NCBI RefSeq assembly: GCF_024979315.1
Contig: NZ_JANLCK010000005.1
Location: 62,001 to 126,000, forward strand
Source: Herbiconiux oxytropis
GTDB taxonomy: Bacteria > Actinomycetota > Actinomycetes > Actinomycetales > Microbacteriaceae
DNA length: 64,000 bases
Direction: 5' to 3'
The position numbers and the translations under genes are program-made. A model generated the notes under the pieces. The model saw only the letters and a list, made by a program, of their open reading frames with translations. It did not search any database and was not told where the DNA came from. Shown here in pieces: positions 47,693 to 56,289 of the stretch (the first letter of the stretch is position 1; each line of letters opens with the position of its first letter).

Positions 47693-48304
47693 GTGGACGA
47701 CGGGCTGGTGATCGGGGCGGACGGCCTGGCGCGCCCCGCGTGGGCGTCTGTCGATCCGCTGCTCCGCGACTACTACGACACCGAGTGGGGGCTGCCCGTC
47801 ACCGACGAACGGGGACTGTTCGAGCGGATCAGCCTCGAGGGCTTCCAGTCTGGCCTGTCGTGGGCGACCATCCTCCGTAAGCGACCGGCGTTCCGCGCGG
47901 CGTTCGACGGCTTCGATCCGGAGACCGTCGCGGCCTACGACGAGGCCGACGTCGAGCGACTGCTGGGTGACCCCGGAATCATCCGGAATCGCACCAAGAT
48001 CGCGGCCACGATCGGAAACGCGCGCGCCACGCTCACGCTGCGGGACGACGCCGACGTGCCGGGCGGCCTCGCGGGGCTCGTCTGGTCGTTCCGGCCGCAG
48101 AGCACGCCCGCCCCCGAGCGCTTCGCCGACATCCCCACCTCGACCCCGGAGTCGGTGGCCCTCGCGAAGGCGCTGCGCGCGAGGGGCTTCCGGTTCGTCG
48201 GGCCCACCACGATGTTCGCGCTCATGGAGGCCGTCGGCATCGTCGACACCCACCTCGTGCACAGTCATCGAAGGGGCTCCTCGGGTGTGTGGGCCCCGGC
48301 GTAG
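47693..48304 (+). CDS. tag: DNA-3-methyladenine glycosylase I
   Basis: 203 residues. Tag-specific segments: LLRDYYDTEWGLPVTDERGL, LEGFQSGLSWATILRKRPAF, DPGIIRNRTKIAATIGNA and GFRFVGPTTMFALMEAVG. It excises 3-methyladenine. The zinc-binding start MQRCxW of E. coli Tag is not seen (DGLARPAWAS instead), nor the terminal His-Cys cluster, so metal binding may be lost. GTG at 47693 chosen; GTG at 47708 is possible. Confidence 0.88.
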   Translation: MDDGLVIGADGLARPAWASVDPLLRDYYDTEWGLPVTDERGLFERISLEGFQSGLSWATILRKRPAFRAAFDGFDPETVAAYDEADVERLLGDPGIIRNRTKIAATIGNARATLTLRDDADVPGGLAGLVWSFRPQSTPAPERFADIPTSTPESVALAKALRARGFRFVGPTTMFALMEAVGIVDTHLVHSHRRGSSGVWAPA

Positions 48305-48307
48305 GCT
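48302..48307 (+). promoter_or_regulatory. -10 element, leaderless, for the small GNAT gene
   Basis: TAGGCT (TAnnnT) ends six bases before the ATG at 48314; it overlaps the stop codon region of tag. Confidence 0.4.
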
Positions 48308-48313
48308 GAGGCC

Positions 48314-48613
48314 ATGAGCGACAACGACGACACCACGGTCACCCACGTCCCCGCCGAGGAGCGCTACGTGCTCACGGTCGGCGGCGAGCCCGTGGGCTTC
48401 GCGGCCTACACCGATAGCGACGGCGCCCGGGTGTTCACCCACACCGAGATCGACCCCGCGCAGGGCGGCAAGGGCTACGGCAGCGTGCTCGTGGCCGGAG
48501 CGCTCGAACAGGTGCGCGCCGAGGGCGGCCTCCGCGTCGTGCCGGAGTGCCCGTTCGTGGCGAAGTACGTGGAGAAGCACCACGAGTTCGACGACCTCAT
48601 CGCCGCGAGCTGA
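48314..48613 (+). CDS. small GNAT-like acetyltransferase (YjdJ type)
   Basis: 99 residues, the short GNAT variant (DUF3056/N-acetyltransferase-like). Acetyl-CoA loop AQGGKGYGSVLVAGALEQV and final CPFVAKYVEKHHEFDDLI. Characteristic of small monodomain acetyltransferases whose targets are unknown. Convergent with the VOC gene 6 bases away. Confidence 0.85.
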   Translation: MSDNDDTTVTHVPAEERYVLTVGGEPVGFAAYTDSDGARVFTHTEIDPAQGGKGYGSVLVAGALEQVRAEGGLRVVPECPFVAKYVEKHHEFDDLIAAS

Positions 48614-48619
48614 GCACTC

Positions 48620-49003
48620 TCACTCGGCCATCAGCCCGATGATGTTGCCGGACGGGTCGCAGAACCAGGCGATGTCCGGCCCCCTGTCATGCTCCGATCC
48701 GCGCATCACGCCCTTGTCGTCCTGGGGCATGCCGTCGTAGCGCTCGAAGACGACACCGGCGGCGGTGAGCTCGTCGATCGCGGCGTCGATGTCGGTCACC
48801 ACGAGGTTGAGCACCGTGTAGACGGCGGGCTCGTGGTCCTCCTTCGGATAGACCAGCACCTGCGCACCCCCGGGCAGCGTCAGGTTCAGGATGCCCATCT
48901 CGTTCGTGGCCGTCTCCAGCCCGAGAGTGCCCCCGTAGAACTCGCGTGCCGCGTCGATGTCGCGGGCGCTGAACCCGCTGAAGCCGTGGACGAACTCGAC
49001 CAT
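48620..49003 (-). CDS. VOC (glyoxalase/bleomycin-resistance) superfamily protein
   Basis: 127 residues, one VOC module of paired beta-alpha-beta3 units. HGFSGFSARDIDAAREFYGG and VLNLVVTDIDAAIDELTAAG start the two halves, and the end PDIAWFCDPSGNIIGLMAE has the metal-site Glu. Function within the superfamily cannot be set. ATG at 49003 with GGAG 6 bases upstream. A perfect operator-like palindrome lies 47 bases upstream, shared with the TetR gene at 38162. Confidence 0.85.
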   Translation of the reverse strand: MVEFVHGFSGFSARDIDAAREFYGGTLGLETATNEMGILNLTLPGGAQVLVYPKEDHEPAVYTVLNLVVTDIDAAIDELTAAGVVFERYDGMPQDDKGVMRGSEHDRGPDIAWFCDPSGNIIGLMAE

Positions 49004-49049
49004 GATGTCTCCTCTGCTCTGAGCGTGACCCACCCGCACCGTGACCGAT

Positions 49050-49064
49050 GTGGACAGTGTCCAC
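49050..49064. promoter_or_regulatory. perfect 7-1-7 inverted repeat upstream of the VOC gene
   Basis: gtggaca-g-tgtccac. Same pattern as 38112-38126 (14 of 15 positions fit with the centre base free and one mismatch). Located between the VOC gene and the end of the acyl-CoA ligase gene. Confidence 0.55.
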
Positions 49065-49095
49065 TATGGCATCCGCCGATCACCCTGCCAAGGGT

Positions 49096-50760
49096 TCAGG
49101 CAGCCGCGTGCCTGCCCACCCTCCCCCGCAGATCCTTGCGGAGGATCTTGCCCGAGGCCGACTTCGGGATGACGTCGATGAACTCCACGAGCCGCACCTT
49201 CTCATGCGGGGCCACCCGGTCCTGCACCCACGCGATGACGGTCTCCTCGTCGAGGTCCGCGTCCGCGGTGCGCACGACGTAGGCCTTGGGCACCTCCTGC
49301 CCGTCGTCGTCCGGGACGCCCACGACCGCCGCGTCGGCGATCTCCGGATGCGCGAGTAGCACGGCCTCGAGCACGGCCGGAGCCACCTGGTAGCCCTTGT
49401 ACTTGATGAGCTCCTTGAGACGGTCGACGATCGTGAACACCCCGTCGGCGTCGACCGTGGCGATGTCGCCCGTGTGCAGCCAGCCCTCGGGGTCGAGCGT
49501 GCGGCTGGTCGCCTCGTCGTCGTGCAGGTAGCCCGGCATCACCTGCGGGCCTCGCACGAGCAGCTCCCCCGGCGCGCTCGTGCCCTCGCCCGGCAGCGCC
49601 AGTTCCGCACCTGTCTCGACATCGATGAGGCGACACTCGGTGCCTGGCACGGCACGCCCGATCGACGAGCGGTCGACGCCGGGCTCTCCGACCGGGATGA
49701 CGTGCGTGACCGGGCTCGTCTCGGTCATGCCGTAGCCCTGGCACACCTCGCAGCCGAGGCGCTCGGCCACGGCGCTCGCGAGCGTGCGGTCGAGCGGCGC
49801 CGCCCCCGAGAACACGACCTTCACGCTCGACAGGTCGTAGTCGTCGACGAGCGGATGCTTCGCGAGGGCCACGGCGATCGGCGGCGCGATGAACACCCAC
49901 GTGCAGCGGTGCTCGCTCACGGTGCGGAGGAACTCGGTGAGGTCGAACCTGGGCATGGTCACGAGGGCCGCGCGCTTCAGCAGCGCGAAGTCGAGCAGCA
50001 CCGACATGCCGTAGATGTGGAAGAACGGCAGCACCGCGAGCACCCGGTCGTCGCGCCCGAGCCCGATGGCGCGCTCGCACTGCAGCACGTTGGCCACCAG
50101 GTTGCGGTGGGTGAGCATGACGCCCTTCGGATGCCCGGTGGTGCCCGAGGAGTACGGCAGCACGGCGAGGTGCGTGGCCGGGTCGAACCGCACGGTCGGC
50201 GGGATCGCCCGGTCGAACAGCAGGTCGCGGAGGGAGGGGTGGCCCTCGACGCCGTCGATCACCACGAGGCGCTCGGCCGGGATGCCCGCCGCATCGGCGG
50301 CCTCCTTCGCCTGCGGATACAGCGGCGAGACCGTGAAGAGCCAACCCGCCTCGGCGCTCGTGAGCTGGTTCGCGATCTCACCCGGGGTGTAGAGCGAGTT
50401 GATCGTGGTCGCGGTCCCGCCCGCGCGGAGCACACCGTGGAAGACCGTCGCGAAGGCCGGGATGTTGGGGCACAGGATGCCCACCCGGTCACCCACCGCG
50501 AGCCCGCGCGACGCCAGGGATCCGGCCAGCGCGTCGATCTGCGCCACGAGCTGGCGATAGCTCGTCTCGTCGCCCGAGGCGCCGTCGATGAGGGCGACCC
50601 GGTCGAGGTCGGCGTCGGCGAGGTCGGCGAAGAGGAGGTCGTAGACGCTCAGGGAAGGGATCTCGACGGGGTCGAGCGCGACGACGGAGGTGGCGGAGAG
50701 CGCCGCGACCTCGGCGGTGTCGCCTCGATGCAGGGCGCGGGACAGGAACGAGCGGGCCAT
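49096..50760 (-). CDS. AMP-forming acyl-CoA ligase (4-coumarate/long-chain type)
   Basis: A 554-residue adenylate-forming enzyme that activates a carboxylic acid with ATP and joins it to CoA. P-loop-like motif YSSGTTGHPKGVMLTHRN, YGMTETSPVTH, GWLHTGDIATVD, DRLKELIKYKGYQVAPAVLE and the catalytic Lys in KSASGKILRKDLR are intact. The substrate is unknown; proximity to the FAR/AGPS genes suggests fatty acids. ATG at 50760 with AAGGAG 7 bases upstream, where the SD lies in the loop of a ctatc/gatag stem (50764-50779). Confidence 0.92.
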   Translation of the reverse strand: MARSFLSRALHRGDTAEVAALSATSVVALDPVEIPSLSVYDLLFADLADADLDRVALIDGASGDETSYRQLVAQIDALAGSLASRGLAVGDRVGILCPNIPAFATVFHGVLRAGGTATTINSLYTPGEIANQLTSAEAGWLFTVSPLYPQAKEAADAAGIPAERLVVIDGVEGHPSLRDLLFDRAIPPTVRFDPATHLAVLPYSSGTTGHPKGVMLTHRNLVANVLQCERAIGLGRDDRVLAVLPFFHIYGMSVLLDFALLKRAALVTMPRFDLTEFLRTVSEHRCTWVFIAPPIAVALAKHPLVDDYDLSSVKVVFSGAAPLDRTLASAVAERLGCEVCQGYGMTETSPVTHVIPVGEPGVDRSSIGRAVPGTECRLIDVETGAELALPGEGTSAPGELLVRGPQVMPGYLHDDEATSRTLDPEGWLHTGDIATVDADGVFTIVDRLKELIKYKGYQVAPAVLEAVLLAHPEIADAAVVGVPDDDGQEVPKAYVVRTADADLDEETVIAWVQDRVAPHEKVRLVEFIDVIPKSASGKILRKDLRGRVGRHAAA

Positions 50761-50885
50761 GGGCTATCTCCTTCGATAGTCGTGCCGCTATTTGACTACC
50801 GAGTCGCCCGCCACCGCAAGAGCGCAGGACGGAGAGCGAAGCGCCGTGCGGTAATCCTGCGGATCCGCGCGACGCCGGCACCTCC

Positions 50886-51911
50886 TCAGGCCAGGCGGAT
50901 GCCGTTCTGGAGCCTGGTCCGCAGGTCGAAGACGCGGTCGATGCTCTCGCGGCCCCCGGCGTCGCGCCCGCCACCGCGGCCGTCACCCGATCCGTTGCGG
51001 AGCAGCTGCGGCAGGAGCGAGCGGCGGACGAGGACGGACCCGGCCAGCCGGCCTCGCCCGACCACGTCGAGCGGTTCAGCCAGTGCGGCATCCGGGACCA
51101 CGATCACGAGCGCCGTGAACTTCACGCCCAGCGAGCGGGAGAGCGCCTTCGTGCCGCGGTGGAGCTCGTGCAGAGGCTCCTCGTCGGGGTGGATGCCCTC
51201 CCCCACGATCTCGTCCTTCCGCAGGCGCACGTGCCCGCCGCGGTCCTCGGACTGCACCGCGAAGAGGCCTGCGGGGCCGAGCACGACGTGGTCGATGGTC
51301 TCGGGCACGCCACCGAGGGTGCGGCCCGTGAGCACGTTGTTCCAGATCGTGTAGCCGAGGCCGAGGCCCCCGACGATGCCGGCGGTCGCCTCCTCGGCGA
51401 GCGCCTTGGCGAGCCAGGCCCGGATCTCGCGCGGAGCCGACCGCACGAGGGCGGGATCGTAGGGGTCGTCGACGGTCACGCCGCGGCCCGCCCACTCGCG
51501 GACGAGCCGCAGGTAGATCTCGCGCTCCTGGCCGCCGGGGTGACCGTAGCTGCGGGCGCGCACCTCGGAGCTGCGGGCCCTGGCCCTCGCCGACGAGGCG
51601 TGGGAGGGCGGGCCGAAGCCGCCACCGGGAGTCGAGGAGGAGCCGGAGGCGCCCGCGGCGTGCGCGTCGCCGTAGCCGCTCCCGCCTCGGCTGCTGCCGC
51701 GGTCGTACGCGGCGCGGTCGTCGGGGGTGCCGATCAGCTCCCAGGCGTGCTGCACGGCCACGAAGCGGGCGGCGTCGCCTCCCGTGTCGGGGTGCGTCTC
51801 GCGGAGGAGTCGGCGGTAGGCACGGCGCAGCTCGTCGTGCGAGACCGTGGCCTCCACGCCGAAGACCTCGTAGGGCGTTCTCGAGGCGGGGCTTTCAGGC
51901 ACCCGCACCAC
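50886..51911 (-). CDS. DnaJ-domain protein with NERD domain
   Basis: 341 residues. J domain at ~10-65 (SHDELRRAYRRLLRETHPDT, with the HPD tripeptide), a Gly/Ser-rich linker (75-125), then ~140-300 a NERD-like domain (TIDHVVLGPAGLFAVQSEDR). The NERD catalytic ExK is QSE here, so nuclease activity is doubtful. The J domain implies Hsp70 contact. Starts are GTGs at 51911, 51908 and 51902 without a clear RBS; the first is given. Upstream is the USP gene on the same strand. Confidence 0.78.
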   Translation of the reverse strand: MVRVPESPASRTPYEVFGVEATVSHDELRRAYRRLLRETHPDTGGDAARFVAVQHAWELIGTPDDRAAYDRGSSRGGSGYGDAHAAGASGSSSTPGGGFGPPSHASSARARARSSEVRARSYGHPGGQEREIYLRLVREWAGRGVTVDDPYDPALVRSAPREIRAWLAKALAEEATAGIVGGLGLGYTIWNNVLTGRTLGGVPETIDHVVLGPAGLFAVQSEDRGGHVRLRKDEIVGEGIHPDEEPLHELHRGTKALSRSLGVKFTALVIVVPDAALAEPLDVVGRGRLAGSVLVRRSLLPQLLRNGSGDGRGGGRDAGGRESIDRVFDLRTRLQNGIRLA

Positions 51912-51940
51912 GATACCGGGCGCTCGCGGCGAGGACGCTG

Positions 51941-52822
51941 TCAGCGTGCGTCGGCCACGCGCAGGACGAGCACCGGGCACGGCGCGTGGATGAGCACGTC
52001 GTGGCTGACCGAGCCGAGGAGGAACCGGCTGAGGCCGCGGCGGCCGTGACTGCCCACCACGAGGAGCTCCGCCTCGGCACCGGCGGCGATCAGGGCCGTG
52101 GCGGGAGAGTCCAGCACGATGCTGGTCTCGATCGGGGGGACGGCGTGCTGCGCGCCATCCGGTGCGGATCGCCACGCCGCGATCACCTCGTCGACCGCGG
52201 TGCGGGTGTTCTGCTCGAGCGCGTCGTAGAGGGCGGGGTCGTCGGTGAACTCCGGGGTCGCGAGGGGCGGGAGGGTCCACGCGCTCAGCACGCGGAGGGT
52301 CGTCTCGAGAGCTGCGGCCTCGGCGGCGGCGCGCGCGAGTACGGGCGCAGCGGCCTCCGAGCCGTCGACGCCCACGACCACGCCGGAACGGTGGCCAGTG
52401 GCGGAGTGCTCCGGGATGACCGCGACGGGTACCGAGGCCGATGCCGCGACCTTCACGCTCACCGACCCCGCGGTGACGCGGTGGTAGAGGTCCTTGCCTG
52501 CGGAGCCGACGACGAGGAGGCCGGCACCGACCTCCTCGGCCACCGCGGTGAGGACCTCCACCGGCCGCCCCGCCACCACCCGGGGGTGCACGGCGACGTG
52601 CGGCGACGTGGAGTCGGCGTGGAAGGCGGCCCCCGCGAGCACGACCTCCCCGTGCCGGCGGATGGCGGGACTCGCGGCGTAGGCTTGCGAGTCCCACGAG
52701 TCGTCGGCGGCGAAGACCACCTCCACGTCGGTCCGGACGCGCTCGGCCCGTCGCAGCGCCCAGTCGAGGGCGACCTTGGCCGAGTCGGATCCGTCGTAGC
52801 CGACGACGATGGGTGCGGTCAT
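51941..52822 (-). CDS. tandem universal stress protein
   Basis: 293 residues, two Usp domains. Each starts with the nucleotide-site Asp (VVGYDGSDSAK at 6-16; VVVGVDGSEAA at ~150-160) and ends with an ATP-binding G-x2-G-x9-G pattern (VVGSAGKDLYHRVTAGSVS; VVGSHGRRGLSRFLLGSVS). Tandem Usps of this kind are common in actinobacteria and respond to starvation or hypoxia. ATG at 52822. Confidence 0.92.
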   Translation of the reverse strand: MTAPIVVGYDGSDSAKVALDWALRRAERVRTDVEVVFAADDSWDSQAYAASPAIRRHGEVVLAGAAFHADSTSPHVAVHPRVVAGRPVEVLTAVAEEVGAGLLVVGSAGKDLYHRVTAGSVSVKVAASASVPVAVIPEHSATGHRSGVVVGVDGSEAAAPVLARAAAEAAALETTLRVLSAWTLPPLATPEFTDDPALYDALEQNTRTAVDEVIAAWRSAPDGAQHAVPPIETSIVLDSPATALIAAGAEAELLVVGSHGRRGLSRFLLGSVSHDVLIHAPCPVLVLRVADAR

Positions 52823-52977
52823 GGGAGCCTCCCTGCTCGATGCCTCCGATTCTGTCGCATCCGTTCGCTCGGGTGCGAGGACTCCGCGACGGATCGACCT
52901 GCGGCCACCCGGAATACTGGGACGGTGGCTGCGTTGACAGGTGCATACGTTCGCATGGAAAAAACCAGGAGATCACG

Positions 52978-54009
52978 ATGACCCAGCAGCTCGAACTCGG
53001 CCTCGACACCTTCGGCGACGTCACCGCCGACGAGGCAGGACAGCCGCTGCCCGCCGCCCAGGTGCTGCGGAACCTCGTGGACCAGGGCGTGCTGGCCGAC
53101 GAGGTCGGCATCGACTTCATCGGCTTCGGCGAGCACCACCGCGACGACTTCGCCGTCTCGGCTCCCGAGGTCGCTCTCGCCGCCGTCGCCGCACGCACCT
53201 CGCGGATCCGTCTCGGCTCGGCCGTGACCGTGCTCTCCTCCGACGACCCGATCCGGGTGTTCCAGCGGTTCTCGACCCTCGACGCCGTCTCGAACGGGCG
53301 TGCCGAGGTCATCCTCGGCCGCGGCTCTTTCACCGAGTCGTTCCCGCTGTTCGGATTCGAGCTCTCCGACTACGAGCGGCTCTTCGAGGAGAAGCTCGAG
53401 CTCTTCGCGGCCGTGCGGGCGCAGGAGCCCGTGACCTGGGAGGGCACCACGCGCGCTCCGCTCGTGCAGCAGAGCGTCTACCCGCCCGTCGAGAACGGAC
53501 TGCTGAAGACCTGGGTGGGGGTGGGCGGCAGCCCCGAGTCGGTCGTGCGGGCCGCGCGCTACGGGTTCCCGCTCATGCTCGCCATCATCGGCGGTGAGCC
53601 CTCGCGGTTCGCGCCCTTCTCCGACCTCTATCGACGGGCTCTCGCCCAGTTCGAGCTGCCTCTTCAGCCCATCGGCGTGCACTCCCCCGGACACGTCGCC
53701 GACACCGACGAGGAAGCGCGCGAGCAGCTGTGGCCGCACTACCAGCTGCAGATGAACCGGATCGGGCGCGAGCGCGGCTGGTCGCCCATGGGTCGCGCGC
53801 ACTTCGAGCAGGAGGTCGCTCACGGATCGCTCTACGTCGGCTCCCCCGAGACCGTCGCGCAGAAGATCGCGGCGACCGCACGCACCGTGGGGATCGACCG
53901 CTTCGACCTCAAGTACGGCAACGGACAGCTGCCGCACTCGGCGCTCATGCGGTCGATCGAGCTGTACGGCACCCAGGTCATCCCGCGGGTTCGCGAGCTG
54001 CTCGCCTAG
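52978..54009 (+). CDS. LLM-class flavin-dependent oxidoreductase
   Basis: A 343-residue luciferase-like monooxygenase/F420 family protein. Segments: LGLDTFGDV, DFIGFGEHHRDDFAVSAPEV, RIRLGSAVTVLSSDDPIRVF and SPETVAQKIAATARTVGIDR. Whether it uses FMN or F420 is not clear. ATG at 52978 with AGGAG 7 bases upstream. Its stop overlaps the converging ogt gene (54006-54009). Confidence 0.9.
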   Translation: MTQQLELGLDTFGDVTADEAGQPLPAAQVLRNLVDQGVLADEVGIDFIGFGEHHRDDFAVSAPEVALAAVAARTSRIRLGSAVTVLSSDDPIRVFQRFSTLDAVSNGRAEVILGRGSFTESFPLFGFELSDYERLFEEKLELFAAVRAQEPVTWEGTTRAPLVQQSVYPPVENGLLKTWVGVGGSPESVVRAARYGFPLMLAIIGGEPSRFAPFSDLYRRALAQFELPLQPIGVHSPGHVADTDEEAREQLWPHYQLQMNRIGRERGWSPMGRAHFEQEVAHGSLYVGSPETVAQKIAATARTVGIDRFDLKYGNGQLPHSALMRSIELYGTQVIPRVRELLA

Positions 54010-54551
54010 TCGCCGTGGGTGCCTGAGGCCAGGTGGGCGCCTGAGGCCAGGTGGGCGGAGAACTCCCTCGCCAGCAGGGATCGCTTGACCTCCACGCCCC
54101 ACGCGAAGCCGCCCATCGTGCCGTCGCCGCGGAGCACCCGGTGGCAGGGCACGAAGAGGGCGGGGGCGTTCTTCGCGCACGCGCTCGCGGCCGCACGGAC
54201 CGCCAGAGGGCGACCCAGTTCGGCGGCGAACTGCTGGTAGGTGAGTGGGTGGCCCGGCGTGATCGTGCGGAGGGCGAGCCAGCCCTGACGGTGGAAGTCC
54301 CCGCCGGCCTGGAGGACCGGGATGTCGTCGATCGCCGTGATCTCGCCGGCGTAGTAGGCCTCGACCGCTTCCGTGGCCGCCGTGGGTCCCGTGCCGGGGA
54401 TCAGCGCCGGGGGGCGGATCGCGGGGGTGAGCCTGGCGAGAAGGGTGTCGGGCTCGTTCGTCCAGCCTGAGGCGAGGACTCTGTGGTCGTCGTCGGCGAT
54501 GATGCCGAAGGGGCCGTCCGGGGTTTCTGTGAACTGGATCGTTGCCGTCAT
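54006..54551 (-). CDS. ogt: methylated-DNA--protein-cysteine methyltransferase
   Basis: 181 residues. The acceptor Cys is in LFVPCHRVLRGDGTMGGFAW, preceded by GHPLTYQQFAAELGRPLAVR, the DNA-recognition helix with the Arg finger. Repairs O6-alkylguanine by suicide transfer. ATG at 54551 overlaps the AlkA gene stop. The C-terminus includes an 18-bp tandem duplication (HLASGAHLASG). Confidence 0.92.
   Translation of the reverse strand: MTATIQFTETPDGPFGIIADDDHRVLASGWTNEPDTLLARLTPAIRPPALIPGTGPTAATEAVEAYYAGEITAIDDIPVLQAGGDFHRQGWLALRTITPGHPLTYQQFAAELGRPLAVRAAASACAKNAPALFVPCHRVLRGDGTMGGFAWGVEVKRSLLAREFSAHLASGAHLASGTHGD
54016..54051. repeat. 18-bp tandem repeat at the ogt 3' end
   Basis: tgggtgcctgaggccagg (54016-54033) and tgggcgcctgaggccagg (54034-54051) differ at one base and encode the repeated HLASGA on the minus strand, just before the stop. 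Confidence 0.75.
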
Positions 54552-56176
54552 GGGGTGTGTGTCCTCGGTTCTCTGGCTGGCTCTGGGCGGCGTGGTGTGG
54601 GGGTGAGGGGAGCTGAGGCTCTCCAGAGGTGGAGGGAGAGGTAGGTGCGCCAGGGGGTGAAGGGGGCCGACCACGAGACGAGGGCCTTCGCGGTGTCGGG
54701 GAGGGCGAGGGCTCGGGCGCCGGCCCGGAGGGCCGAGTCGCCGGGGAGGAGGATGTCGGGGTGGTGGAGGAGGCGCATGGCGAGGTAGCCGGAGGTCCAG
54801 GGCCCGATGCCGGGGAGAGCCGTGAGGCGGGCGTGGAGATCGTGCGGGTCGGCGGCGATCGAGAGGTCGAGCGTGCCCTCCGCAAGCGCTTCCGCGGTCG
54901 CGACGATCGTGCGGATCTTGGCGCGCGGGCCCGTGAGCACGGCCTCGGCGTGCGCGGCCACCTGGGCCGCGGTCGGGAAGAGGAGGGTGAGCGGCTCGGG
55001 ACCCACAGCGCCATCGCCGCCGCGGATGCTGGACACGTGCGGATACGGGGCGCCGGCCGCCGCGGCGAGACGGCGCAGGAGGGTGCGGGCGGAGGCGACG
55101 GAGATCTGCTGACCGAGGATGGCGCGGAACAGCATCTCGTCCGGGTCGACCGCACCGGGCATCCGGATGCCGGGGAGTTCGCGGAGGTGGGCCTCGAGAG
55201 CGGGAGATCCCAGGGTCGCGGCAGCTTCCCGGAGGGCGTCGTCGATCGCGGTGGGGTCGGCGTCGAGGTCGAAGAGGCGGCGCACCCTCGCCACGAGCAC
55301 CGGGAGGTCGGCGAGCGCCGTGAGGTGGGCCTCGAGGTGGAGGAGGCCAGGGGTGCCCGGATCGTGGCGCACGGTGAAGCGGGCCGGACCGGCGGGCAGG
55401 CGCAGGGTGCGGGAGTAGTGGGCGGGGCCGGCGTCCTCGATTCCCGGGACGGCCCGGGCGGCGAGCCAGGTGAAGACGCCAGCCGCGTCGAAGGGCTCGC
55501 GGTACGGGAGGGCGAGGGTGAGGGCACTCGGGGTGGCGGGGGCGGGAGTCGCGCCGGGGGCCGCTGCGGCGGGGCCGGTGGTGGAGGCGGCGGTGCCGCT
55601 GGCGGAGGCCGGGGCCCGGTGGGACGGGCGGGCGCGGACCTCGCTGGGGGTGAGCCGGAAGACCTCGGCGATGGTCTCGTTGAACTGGCGGATGCTGCGG
55701 AAGCCCGCGGCATAGGCGATGTCGGCCATCGGCAGGTCGGTCGAGGTGAGGAGCGTGCGGGCGGTCTGCGCGCGGTGCGCCCGGGCGAGGGCGAGGGGCC
55801 CGGCGCCGAGCTCCTGGCGCAGCACCCGGGTGAGGTGGCGCGGCGAGTAGCCGAGCTGGGAGGCGAGCCCGTCCACGCCCTCGCGCTCCACGACGCCGTC
55901 ACCGATGAGCCGCATGGCGCGGGCGGTGAGGTCGTGCCGCAGGTTCCAGTCCGGGGTCCCCGGCACCGCCTCCGGCAGGCAGCGCTTGCACGCGCGGTAC
56001 CCCGCCTCGTGAGCGGCGGCGCTCGTGGCGTAGAACGTGACGTTGCCGGGTTTCGGAGTGCGGGCCGGGCAGCTCGGGCGGCAGTAGATGCCGGTGGAGC
56101 TCACGGCGGTGATGAACTGGCCGTCGAAGCGGGCGTCGCGCGACTGGATGATGCGGTAGCGCGAGTCGAAGTCCAT
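54548..56176 (-). CDS. alkA: Ada-type regulator fused to AlkA glycosylase
   Basis: 542 residues. N-terminal Ada zinc domain (CRPSC at ~33-37, CKRC at ~67-70) that senses methylphosphotriesters; AraC HTH (~90-185, LASQLGYSPRHLTRVLRQEL and IAYAAGFRSIRQFNETIAEV); then an AlkA domain with helix-hairpin-helix LTALPGIGPWTSGYLAMRLL and catalytic Asp in ILLPGDSALRAG. So sensor, activator and 3-methyladenine glycosylase in one chain, with ogt downstream in the same operon replacing the methyltransferase part of E. coli Ada. Start ATG at 56176. Confidence 0.93.
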   Translation of the reverse strand: MDFDSRYRIIQSRDARFDGQFITAVSSTGIYCRPSCPARTPKPGNVTFYATSAAAHEAGYRACKRCLPEAVPGTPDWNLRHDLTARAMRLIGDGVVEREGVDGLASQLGYSPRHLTRVLRQELGAGPLALARAHRAQTARTLLTSTDLPMADIAYAAGFRSIRQFNETIAEVFRLTPSEVRARPSHRAPASASGTAASTTGPAAAAPGATPAPATPSALTLALPYREPFDAAGVFTWLAARAVPGIEDAGPAHYSRTLRLPAGPARFTVRHDPGTPGLLHLEAHLTALADLPVLVARVRRLFDLDADPTAIDDALREAAATLGSPALEAHLRELPGIRMPGAVDPDEMLFRAILGQQISVASARTLLRRLAAAAGAPYPHVSSIRGGDGAVGPEPLTLLFPTAAQVAAHAEAVLTGPRAKIRTIVATAEALAEGTLDLSIAADPHDLHARLTALPGIGPWTSGYLAMRLLHHPDILLPGDSALRAGARALALPDTAKALVSWSAPFTPWRTYLSLHLWRASAPLTPTPRRPEPAREPRTHTP

Positions 56177-56276
56177 GCAGGCAGTCTCACACGCGCCGCC
56201 GCCGCGTGCTAGCGGGAATCGGACACGGCGGTGGAGGAGCACGTCCGCGCCCCTGGGGGATGTCGGCGGGGCCACG

Positions 56277-56282
56277 TAGGGT
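56277..56282 (+). promoter_or_regulatory. -10 element, leaderless, for the M4 protease gene
   Basis: TAGGGT (TAnnnT) ends seven bases before the ATG at 56290. Confidence 0.4.
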
Positions 56283-56289
56283 CGGCCTC

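Noticed and set aside
52819..55902. Long minus-strand open frame across the LLM oxidoreductase and AlkA region
   Set aside because: It is mostly Pro/Arg/Ser low-complexity and overlaps well-supported genes in other frames.
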